From Strigamia acuminata (taxonomy: Eukaryota; Arthropoda; Chilopoda; Geophilomorpha; Linotaeniidae): a stretch of DNA of 64,000 nucleotides. Numbering within the stretch: position 1 is the first letter of the stretch; each line of letters starts with the position of its first letter. This document shows positions 1-10,232 of the stretch, piece after piece. A model generated the notes under the pieces. That model worked only from the letters and a program-made list of their open reading frames with translations, had not been told where the DNA came from and made no database searches. The stretch covers positions 11,598,186 to 11,662,185 of the forward strand of contig OX442317.1 in the NCBI GenBank assembly GCA_949358305.1, read 5' to 3'. The position numbers and the translations under genes were made by a program.

Positions 1-599
1 TAATCACTGCCAATTGTCGTCAAATAAGTATACTTTATTGACTCAAAGTATAGTCAATATGAGAATAGCAGTACAAAATCACCAGGATCCAAAAGTTGTA
101 GACATATTAAATGTTTATTTGGATCAGCTTTATAAAAGTGTTGAAACTAGCTAACGTTTAAAAAAGGAATGATCAAGATAAGAGGAGAAATAGAGGTGGC
201 GCCATGTTTGGTCACCAGAGGGTCATTTTGGTGACCCACAATGTAATGGGAAAGTCTATTTACGTAATTGGGACAGGAAATACATTTAGCATATCCTATT
301 TATGAATAATCACTTTTGGCTAGTTGGATATAACTCACATTTGGCAATCAGCATGGATAAGGTAATTTAATTAAAAATTTAAAGAAAAAAAAACATAAAA
401 AATAATTCAAATTTAAAATTGTCCGCCAAAACATGATAAATATAATCATATTGATTCGTGAATTTGTTTTACCTGGAAGCCATCAACTTGGAATTACGGG
501 AGCTTTTAATAACTACTTCTGCAGAAATGGGTACTTGAGTGAAGCGGTTGCCACGTCTTCAGTCATTCCAAAATGATGGCTTGCTCTATGTAACAGCAC
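1..599. other. No gene recognised
   Basis: AT-rich DNA with no supported reading frame, RNA gene or clear repeat boundary. The only sequence of note is a short GC-richer patch near 190-240. Confidence 0.5.
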
Positions 600-1430
600 A
601 ATCAAATCAAAGCAGATTTATTACATCGCTGCAAAGAGTTGTGTGATACCTGAAGGCAACTGTGAACTATGGACTGTTTTATGTAAGACAAGACGATGAT
701 CTCAAGGCATTTACATATGCAAGCTGAAAAAACTGAATATGCAAAATCTTTCGTGCAAATAGAATATTTAGTAGGTGCATTCAAAAAGTCTAAAACGTAT
801 GCAAAACTCGTTTCGTGTTTGGACGTGGCGTCATTCCCATTGAATAACATATTATTCAATGGGAATGGGAATGACGTCACGTACAAACACGAAACGAGTT
901 TTGCATACGTTTTAGACTTTTTGAATGCATCTAGTGATTAATTGGAGAAGCGAGAAGCAATCCAGATTAGTTTGAGCACGAGTAGTGTGTTTTCACCCCA
1001 GGTAACTTTGCACTTTTATTGCCCTTTTGTATTTGTGACACTGCCTTTGGTCAGCACTCCCTTTTATTAACCCTGTAATAAAATCACTTTACTGATCTTG
1101 TAAAACCACACCAGTTGTCTAGTTATTTAGTGCCTACAAATGAAATCTCAGTGTACAAACAAACCAACGAGTGAAAGTGAAATGGAAGCAGTCAGTAAAA
1201 GCCTAAAAGATTTAGTTCAGACCAAAGAACAATTGGAAGAAATTGGACTGTTTAATGAAATGATGAGAAATTCTAAATTTCTTAGCACAAATACACATTT
1301 TACAGTAGAATTATATGCTCAGCAACTTAAAGAAAATAATAATAATTTTTGTTTTTTCTTGTTTAAGAAAGGAGATGTTATTACCGATAATATGTGTTGT
1401 AGAACAGACTGCTTTGGCGCCATCAAGTGA
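600..1430 (+). mobile_element. Ty1/copia retrotransposon remnant (RT end/RNase H)
   Basis: Broken translation in the + direction matches the end of a copia polyprotein. Around 625-720 it reads like the typical 'KRI..YLKATVNYGLFY' block before RNase H. Around 940-970 it resembles the 'NWRSEKQS' block. The open stretch 1140-1430 starts with an ESEMEAVSKSLKDL..LEEIGL-type segment, the counterpart of the copia 'EAEYMAL..WL..LLEE' motif. Stop codons and a palindromic insertion at 776-929 interrupt it. A related fragment lies in the opposite orientation at about 3870-4660. The 96-residue open frame at 1140 is therefore element debris, not a gene. Family assignment rests on motif resemblance only. 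Confidence 0.6.
776..929. repeat. Foldback palindrome inserted in the copia remnant
   Basis: A nearly perfect inverted repeat: each arm is about 65-70 bases, from TGCATTCAAAAAGTC on the left to its reverse complement on the right, with a short centre near CATATTATTC. It splits copia sequence that is continuous in the opposite-strand copy near 4430-4500, so it is an insertion, probably a foldback-type non-autonomous element. No coding capacity. Confidence 0.8.
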
Positions 1431-1775
1431 TGGAACAAATTCCCAATAATAACGGTGCTACTTACTTTCAACCAAGAAGAATTAACCTCAAAACACGTAA
1501 CATCCAGATTTTTTTTTCAAATTGAACCCATTCGGAATTAACAGAAACTTCAATGACAGCATATACAGAAATCAGAATACAATTTCATGTTGTTGATTTT
1601 TTATTATTGTTGTTATTATAAATATATGTATAATGATGTACTAGAATATTAATTAATCCAACATGATTATGAATAATGATAATCGTTGTATTTTATTTTA
1701 AGTTAAACTACCAATTTGTAATACGTGTACGAGCAAATATTACATCCAATAATTTGTATTATAAAAAAATGTAAA

Positions 1776-3032
1776 ATGAATTCCTGGAATTTATTTGTAA
1801 AAAAATATAAAGATTTGGGGTTTGATAGTAATGTTCTGAGTAAAATTTATAAACACCACCTTGTTAAACAATATTTATTAGAAAACAAAGAATTTCCAAG
1901 TCGTAAGGAAATTAAACGAATAGGTTTGTCTCTGATTAAACAAGTTGATGACAGTGAAACAGACGAGAACATGTTTGACACAAATAGTAAGTTAGTAGAC
2001 AAATGTGGTAGGATTTCAACCGAAAAGGTTTATGCAACAGATAAAATAACAGATCGGTTAACGATTTTACAAAATTCTGTAGATTATTTAATAAATATAA
2101 CTGATAAAAATGTAAACCAAGTGACTGGTCGAGCAATATTTGACAGCAAGGTTAGTTTAACTCCTGGAGATCACGTCTTGTTGCCAACATCGTCTAAATT
2201 AAGCAATTATATTGTTACTTTACAGAGACGATGGACTATATTGGCGTATGAATTAAAAGAAAAATTTACTAATCTGGATGACATCAGTTATTTGGAGAAT
2301 AACATGGCATCGATAATTGTACAGATTTGGAAGTTGATTGATTTTTATTTGTTAAACGAATATTATAAAACAATGACAGAAAAAGAATTAATTAAGCGGT
2401 TTTCGATTACTGATGAGAAGATAATAACAGATGCCAATATCTTAAGCAAAGTACATGAATTACAAAAGCGAGCATTAAACGATCAGACAGTAGAATACAT
2501 CGTTCCTGTAATTTGTGTGGTACGTAAACAAGGCAGAAATGACGGAAATTCAAACGATTTGCAGGACGATATACAAGTACTGAATGAAACATGCGAATAT
2601 TTTTTTTATTTAGTCTTTAATACAGACAGTATCATAAAGGAGTTACAGGCACCATCTTTGCATTCCATACATGCTTTTACACAAAATTCCTTACATTCGG
2701 TGTTTGGTCAACCACCAAATTCAATTCTCGAATTACCATTTGATCCTGAATCCGACGAACATGACTCGTCTACTTTTGAAAGAAATGCAGATATTACACA
2801 CTTAACAAACCAAAATGTCCTGTGGAAGTTAGTACTGATGTGCGTACACGCAATTGCCCATGTCAACACCTTCCTTGATAAAGGTTATAATATGCGTCGT
2901 GGTTGCGAGCACGATGACCTTTTCAATCAGCAGTTAATGTTAATGTTTCCCATGACTTTCATGGACAGTAAATACTTGCCAAACTTTGTAAAACATATTT
3001 TAAACCTAAGCAATATTGCACATCGATATTAA
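1776..3032 (+). CDS. Virus-type protein of unknown function (418 aa)
   Basis: Intronless frame of 418 codons. The frame is open upstream to a GTG at 1725, but the first ATG at 1776 follows an A-rich leader, as at other virus-type genes here, so I chose it. The product is hydrophilic and rich in Lys, Asn, Asp and Leu, has no signal peptide or obvious membrane helix, and has a more hydrophobic C-terminal quarter with His and Cys residues. I recognise no domain. It lies next to the oppositely oriented gene at 3233-3739, and both sit between inverted copia fragments. An uninterrupted frame this long in roughly 65% AT DNA makes it very likely a real gene. Viral origin is inferred from composition, lack of introns and the company it keeps. 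Confidence 0.75.
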   Translation: MNSWNLFVKKYKDLGFDSNVLSKIYKHHLVKQYLLENKEFPSRKEIKRIGLSLIKQVDDSETDENMFDTNSKLVDKCGRISTEKVYATDKITDRLTILQNSVDYLINITDKNVNQVTGRAIFDSKVSLTPGDHVLLPTSSKLSNYIVTLQRRWTILAYELKEKFTNLDDISYLENNMASIIVQIWKLIDFYLLNEYYKTMTEKELIKRFSITDEKIITDANILSKVHELQKRALNDQTVEYIVPVICVVRKQGRNDGNSNDLQDDIQVLNETCEYFFYLVFNTDSIIKELQAPSLHSIHAFTQNSLHSVFGQPPNSILELPFDPESDEHDSSTFERNADITHLTNQNVLWKLVLMCVHAIAHVNTFLDKGYNMRRGCEHDDLFNQQLMLMFPMTFMDSKYLPNFVKHILNLSNIAHRY

Positions 3033-3213
3033 TAAAAAAATATATACTAATAGTGGTGTGATGAACCCCGGTTGTCATCACTAATCTGTCCACAAAGCGG
3101 ATTTCATAGACTGGATAGTGACGGGCCTAATCAGGTTAAGGACCAGCAAAGAGAGTAAATGCATACGGTGGTAGATTTGGAAGTCGACTAGTTTAATAAA
3201 ATAAAACGAACGA

Positions 3214-3241
3214 GGTTGCTAGGCAGCTCAGCCTAGCAACC
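3214..3241. repeat. Short perfect hairpin at a gene 3' end
   Basis: GGTTGCTAGG and its reverse complement flank an 8-base loop. The hairpin covers the stop codon and last codons of the minus-strand gene 3233-3739. It could be a transposon terminus or a transcript-end structure; nothing else decides this. Confidence 0.55.
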
Positions 3242-3739
3242 CATGACATGATACAATGTTTGTATTGTTGTAAGGATGGGGGAAGACACAACAAGTGGCA
3301 AATCTGGTTTCTTTATTACATCTAGAAATTGTATGTAAGATTTTCCTAGTTCGCGTATATTAAATGTATAAGTTGCTATCTCAGTAAAATATTTATTCAA
3401 ATTTTCAATATGTAATTTACATTTATCTTTATATAAATCAAGCACATTTAGGTAAAAGAAATTAATAAAAATAAATTTATCGCCTGTAGTTGCCTTCAAT
3501 GTGACAGTATTAAGGTTTTTTTCTAGTTTATCTGTTTCGATGATTACTTTATTTTTTAAATTATCTATGTGTGTTTTTAACGTTTTTTTATATGTGTCCA
3601 TATAATTTATTTGAAAACTAACGTCAGACATGTAATCTTTTATCCATACAAACATTTGAATTCCTAAAATTTGTTTGTTAAGTTTATCTGTTTTTATGAA
3701 TGTTTTCACGTCTTCCGATGATAAGCCTATGTTTTCCAT
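3233..3739 (-). CDS. Virus-type protein of unknown function (168 aa)
   Basis: Intronless minus-strand frame starting with ATG directly after a TTTAAAAAA leader. The product is rich in Lys, Asn, Thr and Leu; the stretch from residue 50 to 130 looks mostly helical and may form a coiled coil. No Cys cluster or membrane helix is evident and I recognise no family. It converges on the 418-codon gene upstream, 200 bases away. The last residues (ending MGC) lie inside a hairpin at 3214-3241, so the original C-terminus may have been altered by an insertion. A real gene is likely from length and leader; viral origin is inferred from context. Confidence 0.6.
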   Translation of the reverse strand: MENIGLSSEDVKTFIKTDKLNKQILGIQMFVWIKDYMSDVSFQINYMDTYKKTLKTHIDNLKNKVIIETDKLEKNLNTVTLKATTGDKFIFINFFYLNVLDLYKDKCKLHIENLNKYFTEIATYTFNIRELGKSYIQFLDVIKKPDLPLVVSSPILTTIQTLYHVMGC

Positions 3740-3869
3740 TTTTTTAAATTAGAAAAAAACCAAATCAATCTATAGAATAAAACTTAATAAACTTAATAAT
3801 TTTTAACAGCGACATAAGTAGTGCGTCATTTACAATTTGAAATTGAACTCACAGATTGATGACCCTGGC

Positions 3870-4660
3870 CCACTGCTAGAAAATAAGATTTCTATTCTAA
3901 GTTTCAACTTTTAATTTCCAACGTTCAAATCGATGAAATCATCAATATGTGTGGCTGCAAATTGTTCCACTGACAAAGGGTTGCCATTGCGACAATGATA
4001 TTGAATGAAGTTCACATGAGTGAAAGTTTTCACCACTCTGCAAATAAAAACAAACGGATTTTCGCTCATCTTGGATGTTCATACAAACAAAATTTGCTGT
4101 TGCGCTTGTGACAACGTGTGATATGCATGTAGATCGCCATATTATTGTCTTGCATAAAATAACCTGTAGTTCACAGTTCCCTTCAGGTATTCTTCACACA
4201 TCAATTGAAACATTATCTATGGATGATTTATTGAATTAAATAAACTTACAACATTTAAACTATTTTAAACTATTTCAACAATTTCTTATCATTTAATTGA
4301 AAGAAATTGGACTGTTTAGTCCAATTTCTTCCAATAATTCTTCGGCCTGGACTAAATCTTTAGTCATTCACTGGCTGCTTTCCATTACACTTTCACATGT
4401 GCTCAAACTACCTTTGATTGCTTCTTGCTTCTCCAATTAGTCTATGATTGTCCTATTTGCACAATAAATTCTACACAAGATTTTACATCTTCAAATTTTT
4501 TTAGCTTGCATATGTAAATGCAATTAAATCGCAGTCTTGCCTTGCATAAAACAGTCCATTGTTCACAGTTGCTTTCAGGTATCCCACAATTCTCTTTGCA
4601 GCAGTGTAGTAAATCAACCTTTTATTTTTATTAAATTGCGATAAGCGTATGACTTATGTC
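3870..4660 (-). mobile_element. Two copia fragments, inverted relative to the left one
   Basis: Read on the minus strand, 4660-4290 repeats the copia block seen at 600-1260: the 'YLKATVN.GLFYARQD' region, then the 'NWRSKKQS' region, then 'LLEEIGL'. A second diverged copy of the first block starts near 4200. All are broken by stops. They show ancient copia debris in both orientations around the genes at 1776-3739. Confidence 0.55.
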
Positions 4661-4833
4661 TGGTCTGGGTTTGGTATTCAGATACCGAGTTACCAATTAG
4701 TCGTATATATTAGTTGCTATGCTAAAGGTGTATGACCACCGAATAATGCAACCCCACCATCGCAGCAAATAAAACATGTAAATGTGTATGCTATCTGTAT
4801 GATCAGTTACGCCTGTATTGTAAAAGATTTTGT

Positions 4834-6837
4834 TTAACTAAGCGAAATCAACTTTATAAACGTTTTTTTAGCAATCTGACATTTTCCTGAAATTTTATTC
4901 ACGACAATGTCGACATTTGAAAATGCCTCAAACTCTAAAAAGGCCGTAATTAACACTGAAGACGTGTATAAAGTTTCTTTCTGAGGAGGTGTGACTATTT
5001 GATAAAATATTGACGGCTCAGCGTGTTTATCGCCTTTCACAGATATCTCAAATAACGCCATGTCTTGATGAGCATCTGTGTCCCATCTGACTTCAAAGTA
5101 TACATACATTTCGTATGAATCTGTTAAGCATGGTAGTGCAATGTGTTTTTTTAATTGGTCGGAATTATTGTATAATACGCTGCCATCCACATTGGTAAAC
5201 TCAAGATTGCTTTTAAAGAATGAACCAGAATGTATTGCTTTTAGATTCGTTGGTGCGAATAGATCGTCAACAACAGACAATGTATTGTTTTCGCCTAAAA
5301 CTACTAAACAGTCTCTTGCATCCCCAGTAAATTTAAATCCATCTAACAAATAGGATCCGAGTCTGAGTTTGATAAGGTGATCATTTTGATATTGCTGAAT
5401 TTTAGAATTGTAATACATACAGTATTTATTAATAATCATACGCTCGTGTAAAGACAGAAGAGGTATCACTGGTAAATCAACTAGCTCATGTTTGTGAACA
5501 TGCAAATGCCTGTCTCCAACACAACCTAAGGTAAAGGTCTGTGACGCTTCATCTATAAACTTCAGTCCAACTAAACAATTATCATAAAGAGTAGTATAAT
5601 CCAACAGCACATTAGATTGCTGGATTAAATTTTCATCAGCAAAATAAAATAAATTATTTGAATCGGGTATAAAATTATTATTAATAGTTTTCATTTTTAC
5701 ATAGTTGTTTGGAGATCTTACAATTTCATCCGCATGACCGTGATCAATAATCATTAAGATGCAGGACGACTCAAATTTTCCTCCAAGGTTAATTACTAAC
5801 TGTTGGTCTTCATGCGTGTATAGTGTTGAAGAGGGCATTGAATCATCGGAAAAAAATTGCTCGTGATAATCTTTATCGAATATTGATAATTGCTGATTAA
5901 ACTGGTACCCATTGAAAAAAAGAAATGATGATTTCTCAAAGTCAAAATCAAATTCTATCCATTTGCCACTTTTGGACGTTATGTACAAGTACAAGCGGCA
6001 ATCACTTTCATCATTAAAAGCTTCTATAAAGTTCCTAGTAGCTGTAAGAAAAAATGTTTTTGTTGATTCATGAAATATCAAATGTAGTAGTAGACATAGG
6101 TCATTGTGAAATAACTTTTCTAAATCTAGTTTCAATTTCTCGAGAATAGTTAATTCATATTCTTGTTTATACACACCGATTGTTCCATACGAACGAATAA
6201 TATTTTTATCTTCATGTAGAGTTATTATGTTTTGACTAAATATTCCAGTAAAACCTGTTCTAAATAATATTCCATCTAACAGAATATTATTTAAATCATT
6301 AAATCCAAAACCAGATAATGATAACAAATTAGTTTTATTGTCGTTTGTAAATGTAGCTATAGAAAAATATGGAGCGGTATGTGTGTTTGTATTTAAACTC
6401 ATAAATCTATTTTTTTCAAAATAAATTTCACTAAGTGCGGGGTTAAAAAACATAATTGAATCCGTCGTTATATTGTCAACATTTATTTTTAATGTATAGT
6501 CGTTGAATTTTAAAATCTTACATTTTAAAGTAGAATCCTGAATCGAAATGTCTTTACAAACATTAAATCCATCTGAATTTAAAAACAGCAGTCCATTTGG
6601 AATGTCATTAAATTGTAAGTTCACACCATTAAGAATGAAATTGCTACATATTAAAGAATTATTTTTGTATGTTAAATTTGGTGAACTTATCAGTTTATTT
6701 TCCTGTTTGTTATAATACGCAATGCCATTTTGCTGACCGGATGTTTTCCATTCTTTAATGGGCTTTTGAGGGAATAATATCAAAACAATGCACATTATGC
6801 TTAGACTGGCCAATAGGGGAATTATCCATATTCCCAT
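4834..6837 (-). CDS. Membrane-anchored virus-type protein (667 aa)
   Basis: A 667-codon intronless frame with an ATG after an ATATATAAAAA leader. Residues about 3-23 form one strongly hydrophobic helix (GIWIIPLLASLSIMCIVLIL) followed by a lysine-containing stretch, which suggests an N-terminal signal anchor with a large domain outside the cytosol or exposed on a virion. The rest contains few Cys, many Asn, Asp and Phe, and repeated short strands suggestive of a beta-rich fold. No enzymatic motif is recognised. Virion envelope proteins of baculovirus-like viruses often have this N-terminal anchor, but I cannot match it to a named one. An envelope or entry role is only a possibility. Confidence 0.75.
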   Translation of the reverse strand: MGIWIIPLLASLSIMCIVLILFPQKPIKEWKTSGQQNGIAYYNKQENKLISSPNLTYKNNSLICSNFILNGVNLQFNDIPNGLLFLNSDGFNVCKDISIQDSTLKCKILKFNDYTLKINVDNITTDSIMFFNPALSEIYFEKNRFMSLNTNTHTAPYFSIATFTNDNKTNLLSLSGFGFNDLNNILLDGILFRTGFTGIFSQNIITLHEDKNIIRSYGTIGVYKQEYELTILEKLKLDLEKLFHNDLCLLLHLIFHESTKTFFLTATRNFIEAFNDESDCRLYLYITSKSGKWIEFDFDFEKSSFLFFNGYQFNQQLSIFDKDYHEQFFSDDSMPSSTLYTHEDQQLVINLGGKFESSCILMIIDHGHADEIVRSPNNYVKMKTINNNFIPDSNNLFYFADENLIQQSNVLLDYTTLYDNCLVGLKFIDEASQTFTLGCVGDRHLHVHKHELVDLPVIPLLSLHERMIINKYCMYYNSKIQQYQNDHLIKLRLGSYLLDGFKFTGDARDCLVVLGENNTLSVVDDLFAPTNLKAIHSGSFFKSNLEFTNVDGSVLYNNSDQLKKHIALPCLTDSYEMYVYFEVRWDTDAHQDMALFEISVKGDKHAEPSIFYQIVTPPQKETLYTSSVLITAFLEFEAFSNVDIVVNKISGKCQIAKKTFIKLISLS

Positions 6838-6970
6838 TTTTTATATATACACTTATCAAATTTTATAAACTGATTAGATCAAATAGATGTAATTAAAACA
6901 GAGTTGTGTGTCGGTCTGTCATTTATCAAAGTACAGGGCTCAGAATAATTTCATGTTGAAAGCGTCTCAC

Positions 6971-7260
6971 CTCATCTGAGCTGGTTTTGCAACAAATAGT
7001 GTTGAGCCAACACTTTAACGATCAGTGTCTAGTCCATGTGTGTCTAGTTACCTTTTTACAAAAAAAGTGGGCTATTTCTTGATCGCAGTATGCATAAAAC
7101 CCCTCCAGTGCCTACCCCATCTGAGCCGTCCCTATAGCATATCATGCAGAGCCAACACTTAAACTGATCGGTTAAACGTGTCTAGCACCAGTGTCTAGTT
7201 ACTTTTCTACAAGAAAGTGAGCAACTTCCTGATCGCAGTATACATAAAACCCCTCCAGTA
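6971..7260. repeat. Two tandem copies of a ~140-bp repeat
   Basis: The segment ending in CATAAAACCCCTCCAGT at 7110 recurs at about 7117-7260. Both share GAGCCAACACTT, GTGTCTAGTTAC and GATCGCAGTAT blocks. The copies have diverged by substitutions and small gaps. No coding content is seen. Confidence 0.65.
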
Positions 7261-8102
7261 AATTGTCCATAAAACCTACCTAGCAAACTAGGGACTCTCG
7301 TTTACTTGAATCGGGGGGTTTACTGTAGTTCTGGAAATATTCACGACCCGCTATTATATTTTTAATTTTCATGTATTTTGACGTAGAATTTATGAGTTTT
7401 AATGCAATGTTTACTAAAATTTTGTTTCCTAAAAAAAGACTTGAAACTTCTAGCTCTTACAGCAGTATGATGCTAGATTTTTTAGCACATATATACTGAG
7501 AAAATCAATCCAGATGTTGTTCTCAACAACGGATATTTAGATCAAACAACTGTTGTAAGAATCCATTATTCGGAGTTATATCTCTGCGTTTGCACACATT
7601 GCTATTCTCTCACCATGTGCCACACCCTAGTTGAATGATGGACTGTAATTTACATCGTGTATTTGTAAAGTGACGTTGTATCAGTATTTGGCATCAAAGA
7701 CTTGTTTTTTTATTCATTCTGTGGTTGTGTCCGTAAAGTATGGTGGCCCTGATGCATCACCTACAAATTGAAAAACTAAAAATGAAATTCAAATTGAAAA
7801 AATTAAAAATAAAATTCAAATTGAAAAACTAAAAATAAAATTCAAAAATTGAAATTAGAATTGAAATTGATGGTCCTGACCATCAAATGAGAATAGCCTT
7901 GACGGTATGTCTGCAATAACCAATATCTTGTGACATGAATTTGTCATTTCTTTTTATTTGTGTTGTTGTGACAAAATGTTTACAGGGAACATACACATTG
8001 GCAAATCATAATTAGAATAGAGTAAGTTAAATGCAATCCCGAATAGTTTGTGAATTCAACTTTATATGCGCTTAAACATATCTAATTTCTTTGTTGATTT
8101 AA
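7261..8102. other. Gene-free AT-rich stretch with a short tandem repeat
   Basis: No supported gene. At about 7768-7855 a unit of roughly 28 bases (AAATTGAAAAACTAAAAATA) is repeated three times with small changes. The remainder shows nothing I can name. Confidence 0.5.
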
Positions 8103-8957
8103 TTAACACTTGAATGCTCCCTTCTGCATCTCATCAATGATTTGGTAGACTAATTTCAACGCTACACCTGGCAATATCAATTTCACTTGGTGAATTGAGG
8201 TGACATAACTTTTCTCCACTGCTTTCTTCACCTGCTGAAGAAAGAACACTTGATAAGTTTTCTTGACTATAAGTACAATTTTCTCTCCTAATGAGTGGGT
8301 TAAATTAAGGTCAGAAAAGACAATGGTTTCAAACAGTCGCGTTTGGCTGGCCCAATCCACGCTGAAGGGAGTAGCCTGATTCCATGGCAATGAGCAGACA
8401 ATTGTATTATCTGGCACTAGTTCATCAATCAGTGTCAGTGCACACATAGGCTCCTTAATGCGCGGTTCCCTGGTCAGTAATTCACACAATATGGGGTATT
8501 TTTTAGTCGTAATTATGTCTTCTTTATCGAGTCCCTTTAGTGTTGACAAAAATGGTTTGTTGCAAAGGCGCGGATCAATTTTTGCAATTTTTGGCAGTTT
8601 CACCGAGGTCTCAATGGGTGATAATGATGCATCTCTGTTTGATGGGTTTGCCGATTGTTTAGCCAATTCTCGAGCCGATAAAAATAGCTGGTGGTTGAAC
8701 TCATCATTCGGTGAGTCCGTTGATGCCTCATCAGTCAAGGACTCCGTTCCCCATACACCAGTGTCCATTGTGAGCAAGGGGACGTTCCTAGATGAATGTT
8801 TTGTTTTAGAGTCTTCCAGCTTTGGATCGGCTGCTTTGGCATTTTCATTCTGCTTTACAAATTTATCTGGCGCAAACTCTCCTTCCAAAAGAGCTCTGAT
8901 TTCGTCTTCCGTCATGATGAGTTCCCGCGGAGGTTTAAGAGGTGTTGTTTTTCTCAT
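8103..8957 (-). CDS. Hypothetical protein (284 aa), origin unclear
   Basis: Intronless minus-strand frame; the track-level start two codons upstream is TTG, so the first ATG at 8957 is used. The N-terminal 130 residues are polar, rich in Ser, Asp, Glu and Lys, and probably disordered. The C-terminal half is more structured, with hydrophobic stretches around residues 175-280. The coding DNA is visibly GC-richer than the clear virus-type genes, and the start lacks their T-run/A-run leader. It may be a host gene or a more recently acquired gene. No domain is recognised. Confidence 0.55.
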   Translation of the reverse strand: MRKTTPLKPPRELIMTEDEIRALLEGEFAPDKFVKQNENAKAADPKLEDSKTKHSSRNVPLLTMDTGVWGTESLTDEASTDSPNDEFNHQLFLSARELAKQSANPSNRDASLSPIETSVKLPKIAKIDPRLCNKPFLSTLKGLDKEDIITTKKYPILCELLTREPRIKEPMCALTLIDELVPDNTIVCSLPWNQATPFSVDWASQTRLFETIVFSDLNLTHSLGEKIVLIVKKTYQVFFLQQVKKAVEKSYVTSIHQVKLILPGVALKLVYQIIDEMQKGAFKC

Positions 8958-9256
8958 CTTCAATGCGTTTAACTACGATGATGTGTAACGTCCTTTCAAT
9001 TACAGATGTCTGAAATAAATGCCATATTTTGATTAAGTCATTCGCTTATATGAGTTTCATCAAAATATTGGGTCACGTGATTAAACTTTTTGTTATTTGA
9101 AATTTTTTTCAGTTGTTATTAAAAGAAAATGAAATTGTATTTGCATAAACTCTTCCAATGAAGTGATTATTGTAAGACTGTTTCTACAATAATTTTATTA
9201 ATTTACACCTGTTGTATAAAAACAGTGACAGTAATACTGATTTAAATAATTAAGCA

Positions 9257-9832
9257 ATGTATTTTGGTCCATCACCATTTTATTGGCAGTGGGACAGGAA
9301 ATTTGATATTGCACCTACTGCAGGAGATTTTTGTTACGATAAAAAGTTCGAAAAATATTTTGTTTGTTTTTATGTTCAAAATAATACGTTTAAATCAGAT
9401 GTAACATGCTTAATGATGTATTATAATAACACGCAAGTTGTATTTGTACCTTTAGAAAATTTAAGTGATGTCTTGGCTAATGATCAATCACTACTGCCAG
9501 TACTGGGATCACAAATTGCTTGTGCTGTATCTCTTAAAGACAAATTAGAGCAACATATTTTAAAAACTGCGCCTTTTATTTCAACTTCAACTAAAAGTAA
9601 TATTAAGATTTTATCTTGCAATCGAAAGATTTTAAATCTGTGGACTGATGGTAATATACACGAGACAAAGGACAAGATAAGAATATTGTGTTTTTTTCAC
9701 AACGATACTAATCCATCTGCAGAATATAATTTTAAAAGTGGATATTTTAAATGTTACGCCTGTAATAAACGCTGTAAAAGCTTATATTTACATTTAAAAA
9801 AAATTAATCATCAAATATTAAAAAAATTATAA
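9257..9832 (+). CDS. Protein with CHC2-type primase zinc finger (191 aa)
   Basis: The C-terminal part contains Cys145-x2-His148-x17-Cys166-x2-Cys169 with NPS after the His and a YFKC-type approach to the second Cys pair. This is exactly the spacing of the CHC2 zinc finger of DnaG-type primases, also found in some viral primases, where it binds template DNA. The first 140 residues do not resemble a catalytic primase domain and hold no visible acidic catalytic motif. I infer a DNA-binding accessory protein for replication, possibly working with the primase/helicase at 58750-61605, whose own sequence shows no such finger. It starts the compact gene group 9257-12003 and is followed 58 bases later by a small membrane protein gene. 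Confidence 0.7.
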   Translation: MYFGPSPFYWQWDRKFDIAPTAGDFCYDKKFEKYFVCFYVQNNTFKSDVTCLMMYYNNTQVVFVPLENLSDVLANDQSLLPVLGSQIACAVSLKDKLEQHILKTAPFISTSTKSNIKILSCNRKILNLWTDGNIHETKDKIRILCFFHNDTNPSAEYNFKSGYFKCYACNKRCKSLYLHLKKINHQILKKL

Positions 9833-9890
9833 TTGTTATTTTTTGCAATAAAGTATAAATTTAATTTATTAAAAAAAGAAATAAAAAACA

Positions 9891-10133
9891 ATGTCGTCAG
9901 CAATGATATTTTACGCCCTGTGCATATTGATGCTACTTTTAGCTGTTTCTACGCTAATTGTAATTACATGTGTGAAATATAGCGTAGTCACAATTATCGA
10001 AACTAAAGCAGGCGAAAACCCAACATTTACAAAGGTAATGTGGGGAGTAGTGGGTATGCAATCAGCAATATGTATACTTGCAGGACTTACAATTTACATG
10101 ACAAATCAGAATGCACGAAGTTTGGATCGTTAA
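9891..10133 (+). CDS. Small two-helix membrane protein (80 aa)
   Basis: ATG after an AAAAAAAGAAATAAAAAACA leader. Two hydrophobic helices are clear: residues about 5-28 and about 50-70, joined by a short polar loop (ETKAGENPTF). The C-terminus is short and polar. No Cys motif beyond scattered residues. Such small membrane proteins are common among virion envelope components of large DNA viruses, but no family is recognised. It lies in the same direction as the zinc-finger gene before it and the single-helix protein gene after it. Confidence 0.65.
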   Translation: MSSAMIFYALCILMLLLAVSTLIVITCVKYSVVTIIETKAGENPTFTKVMWGVVGMQSAICILAGLTIYMTNQNARSLDR

Positions 10134-10232
10134 AATAACATAATTCAAGTAATTTTAAATAATCAAAAATGAGTGTAATCTGAGCATTATTTTCTAACCG
10201 TTGCAAATTGCTTAAAAAAATTCTTAAAAAAA

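Noticed and set aside
1140-1430. 96-residue frame taken as a gene
   Set aside because: Its first third matches the copia RNase H end and upstream copia sequence is in place, so it is element debris.
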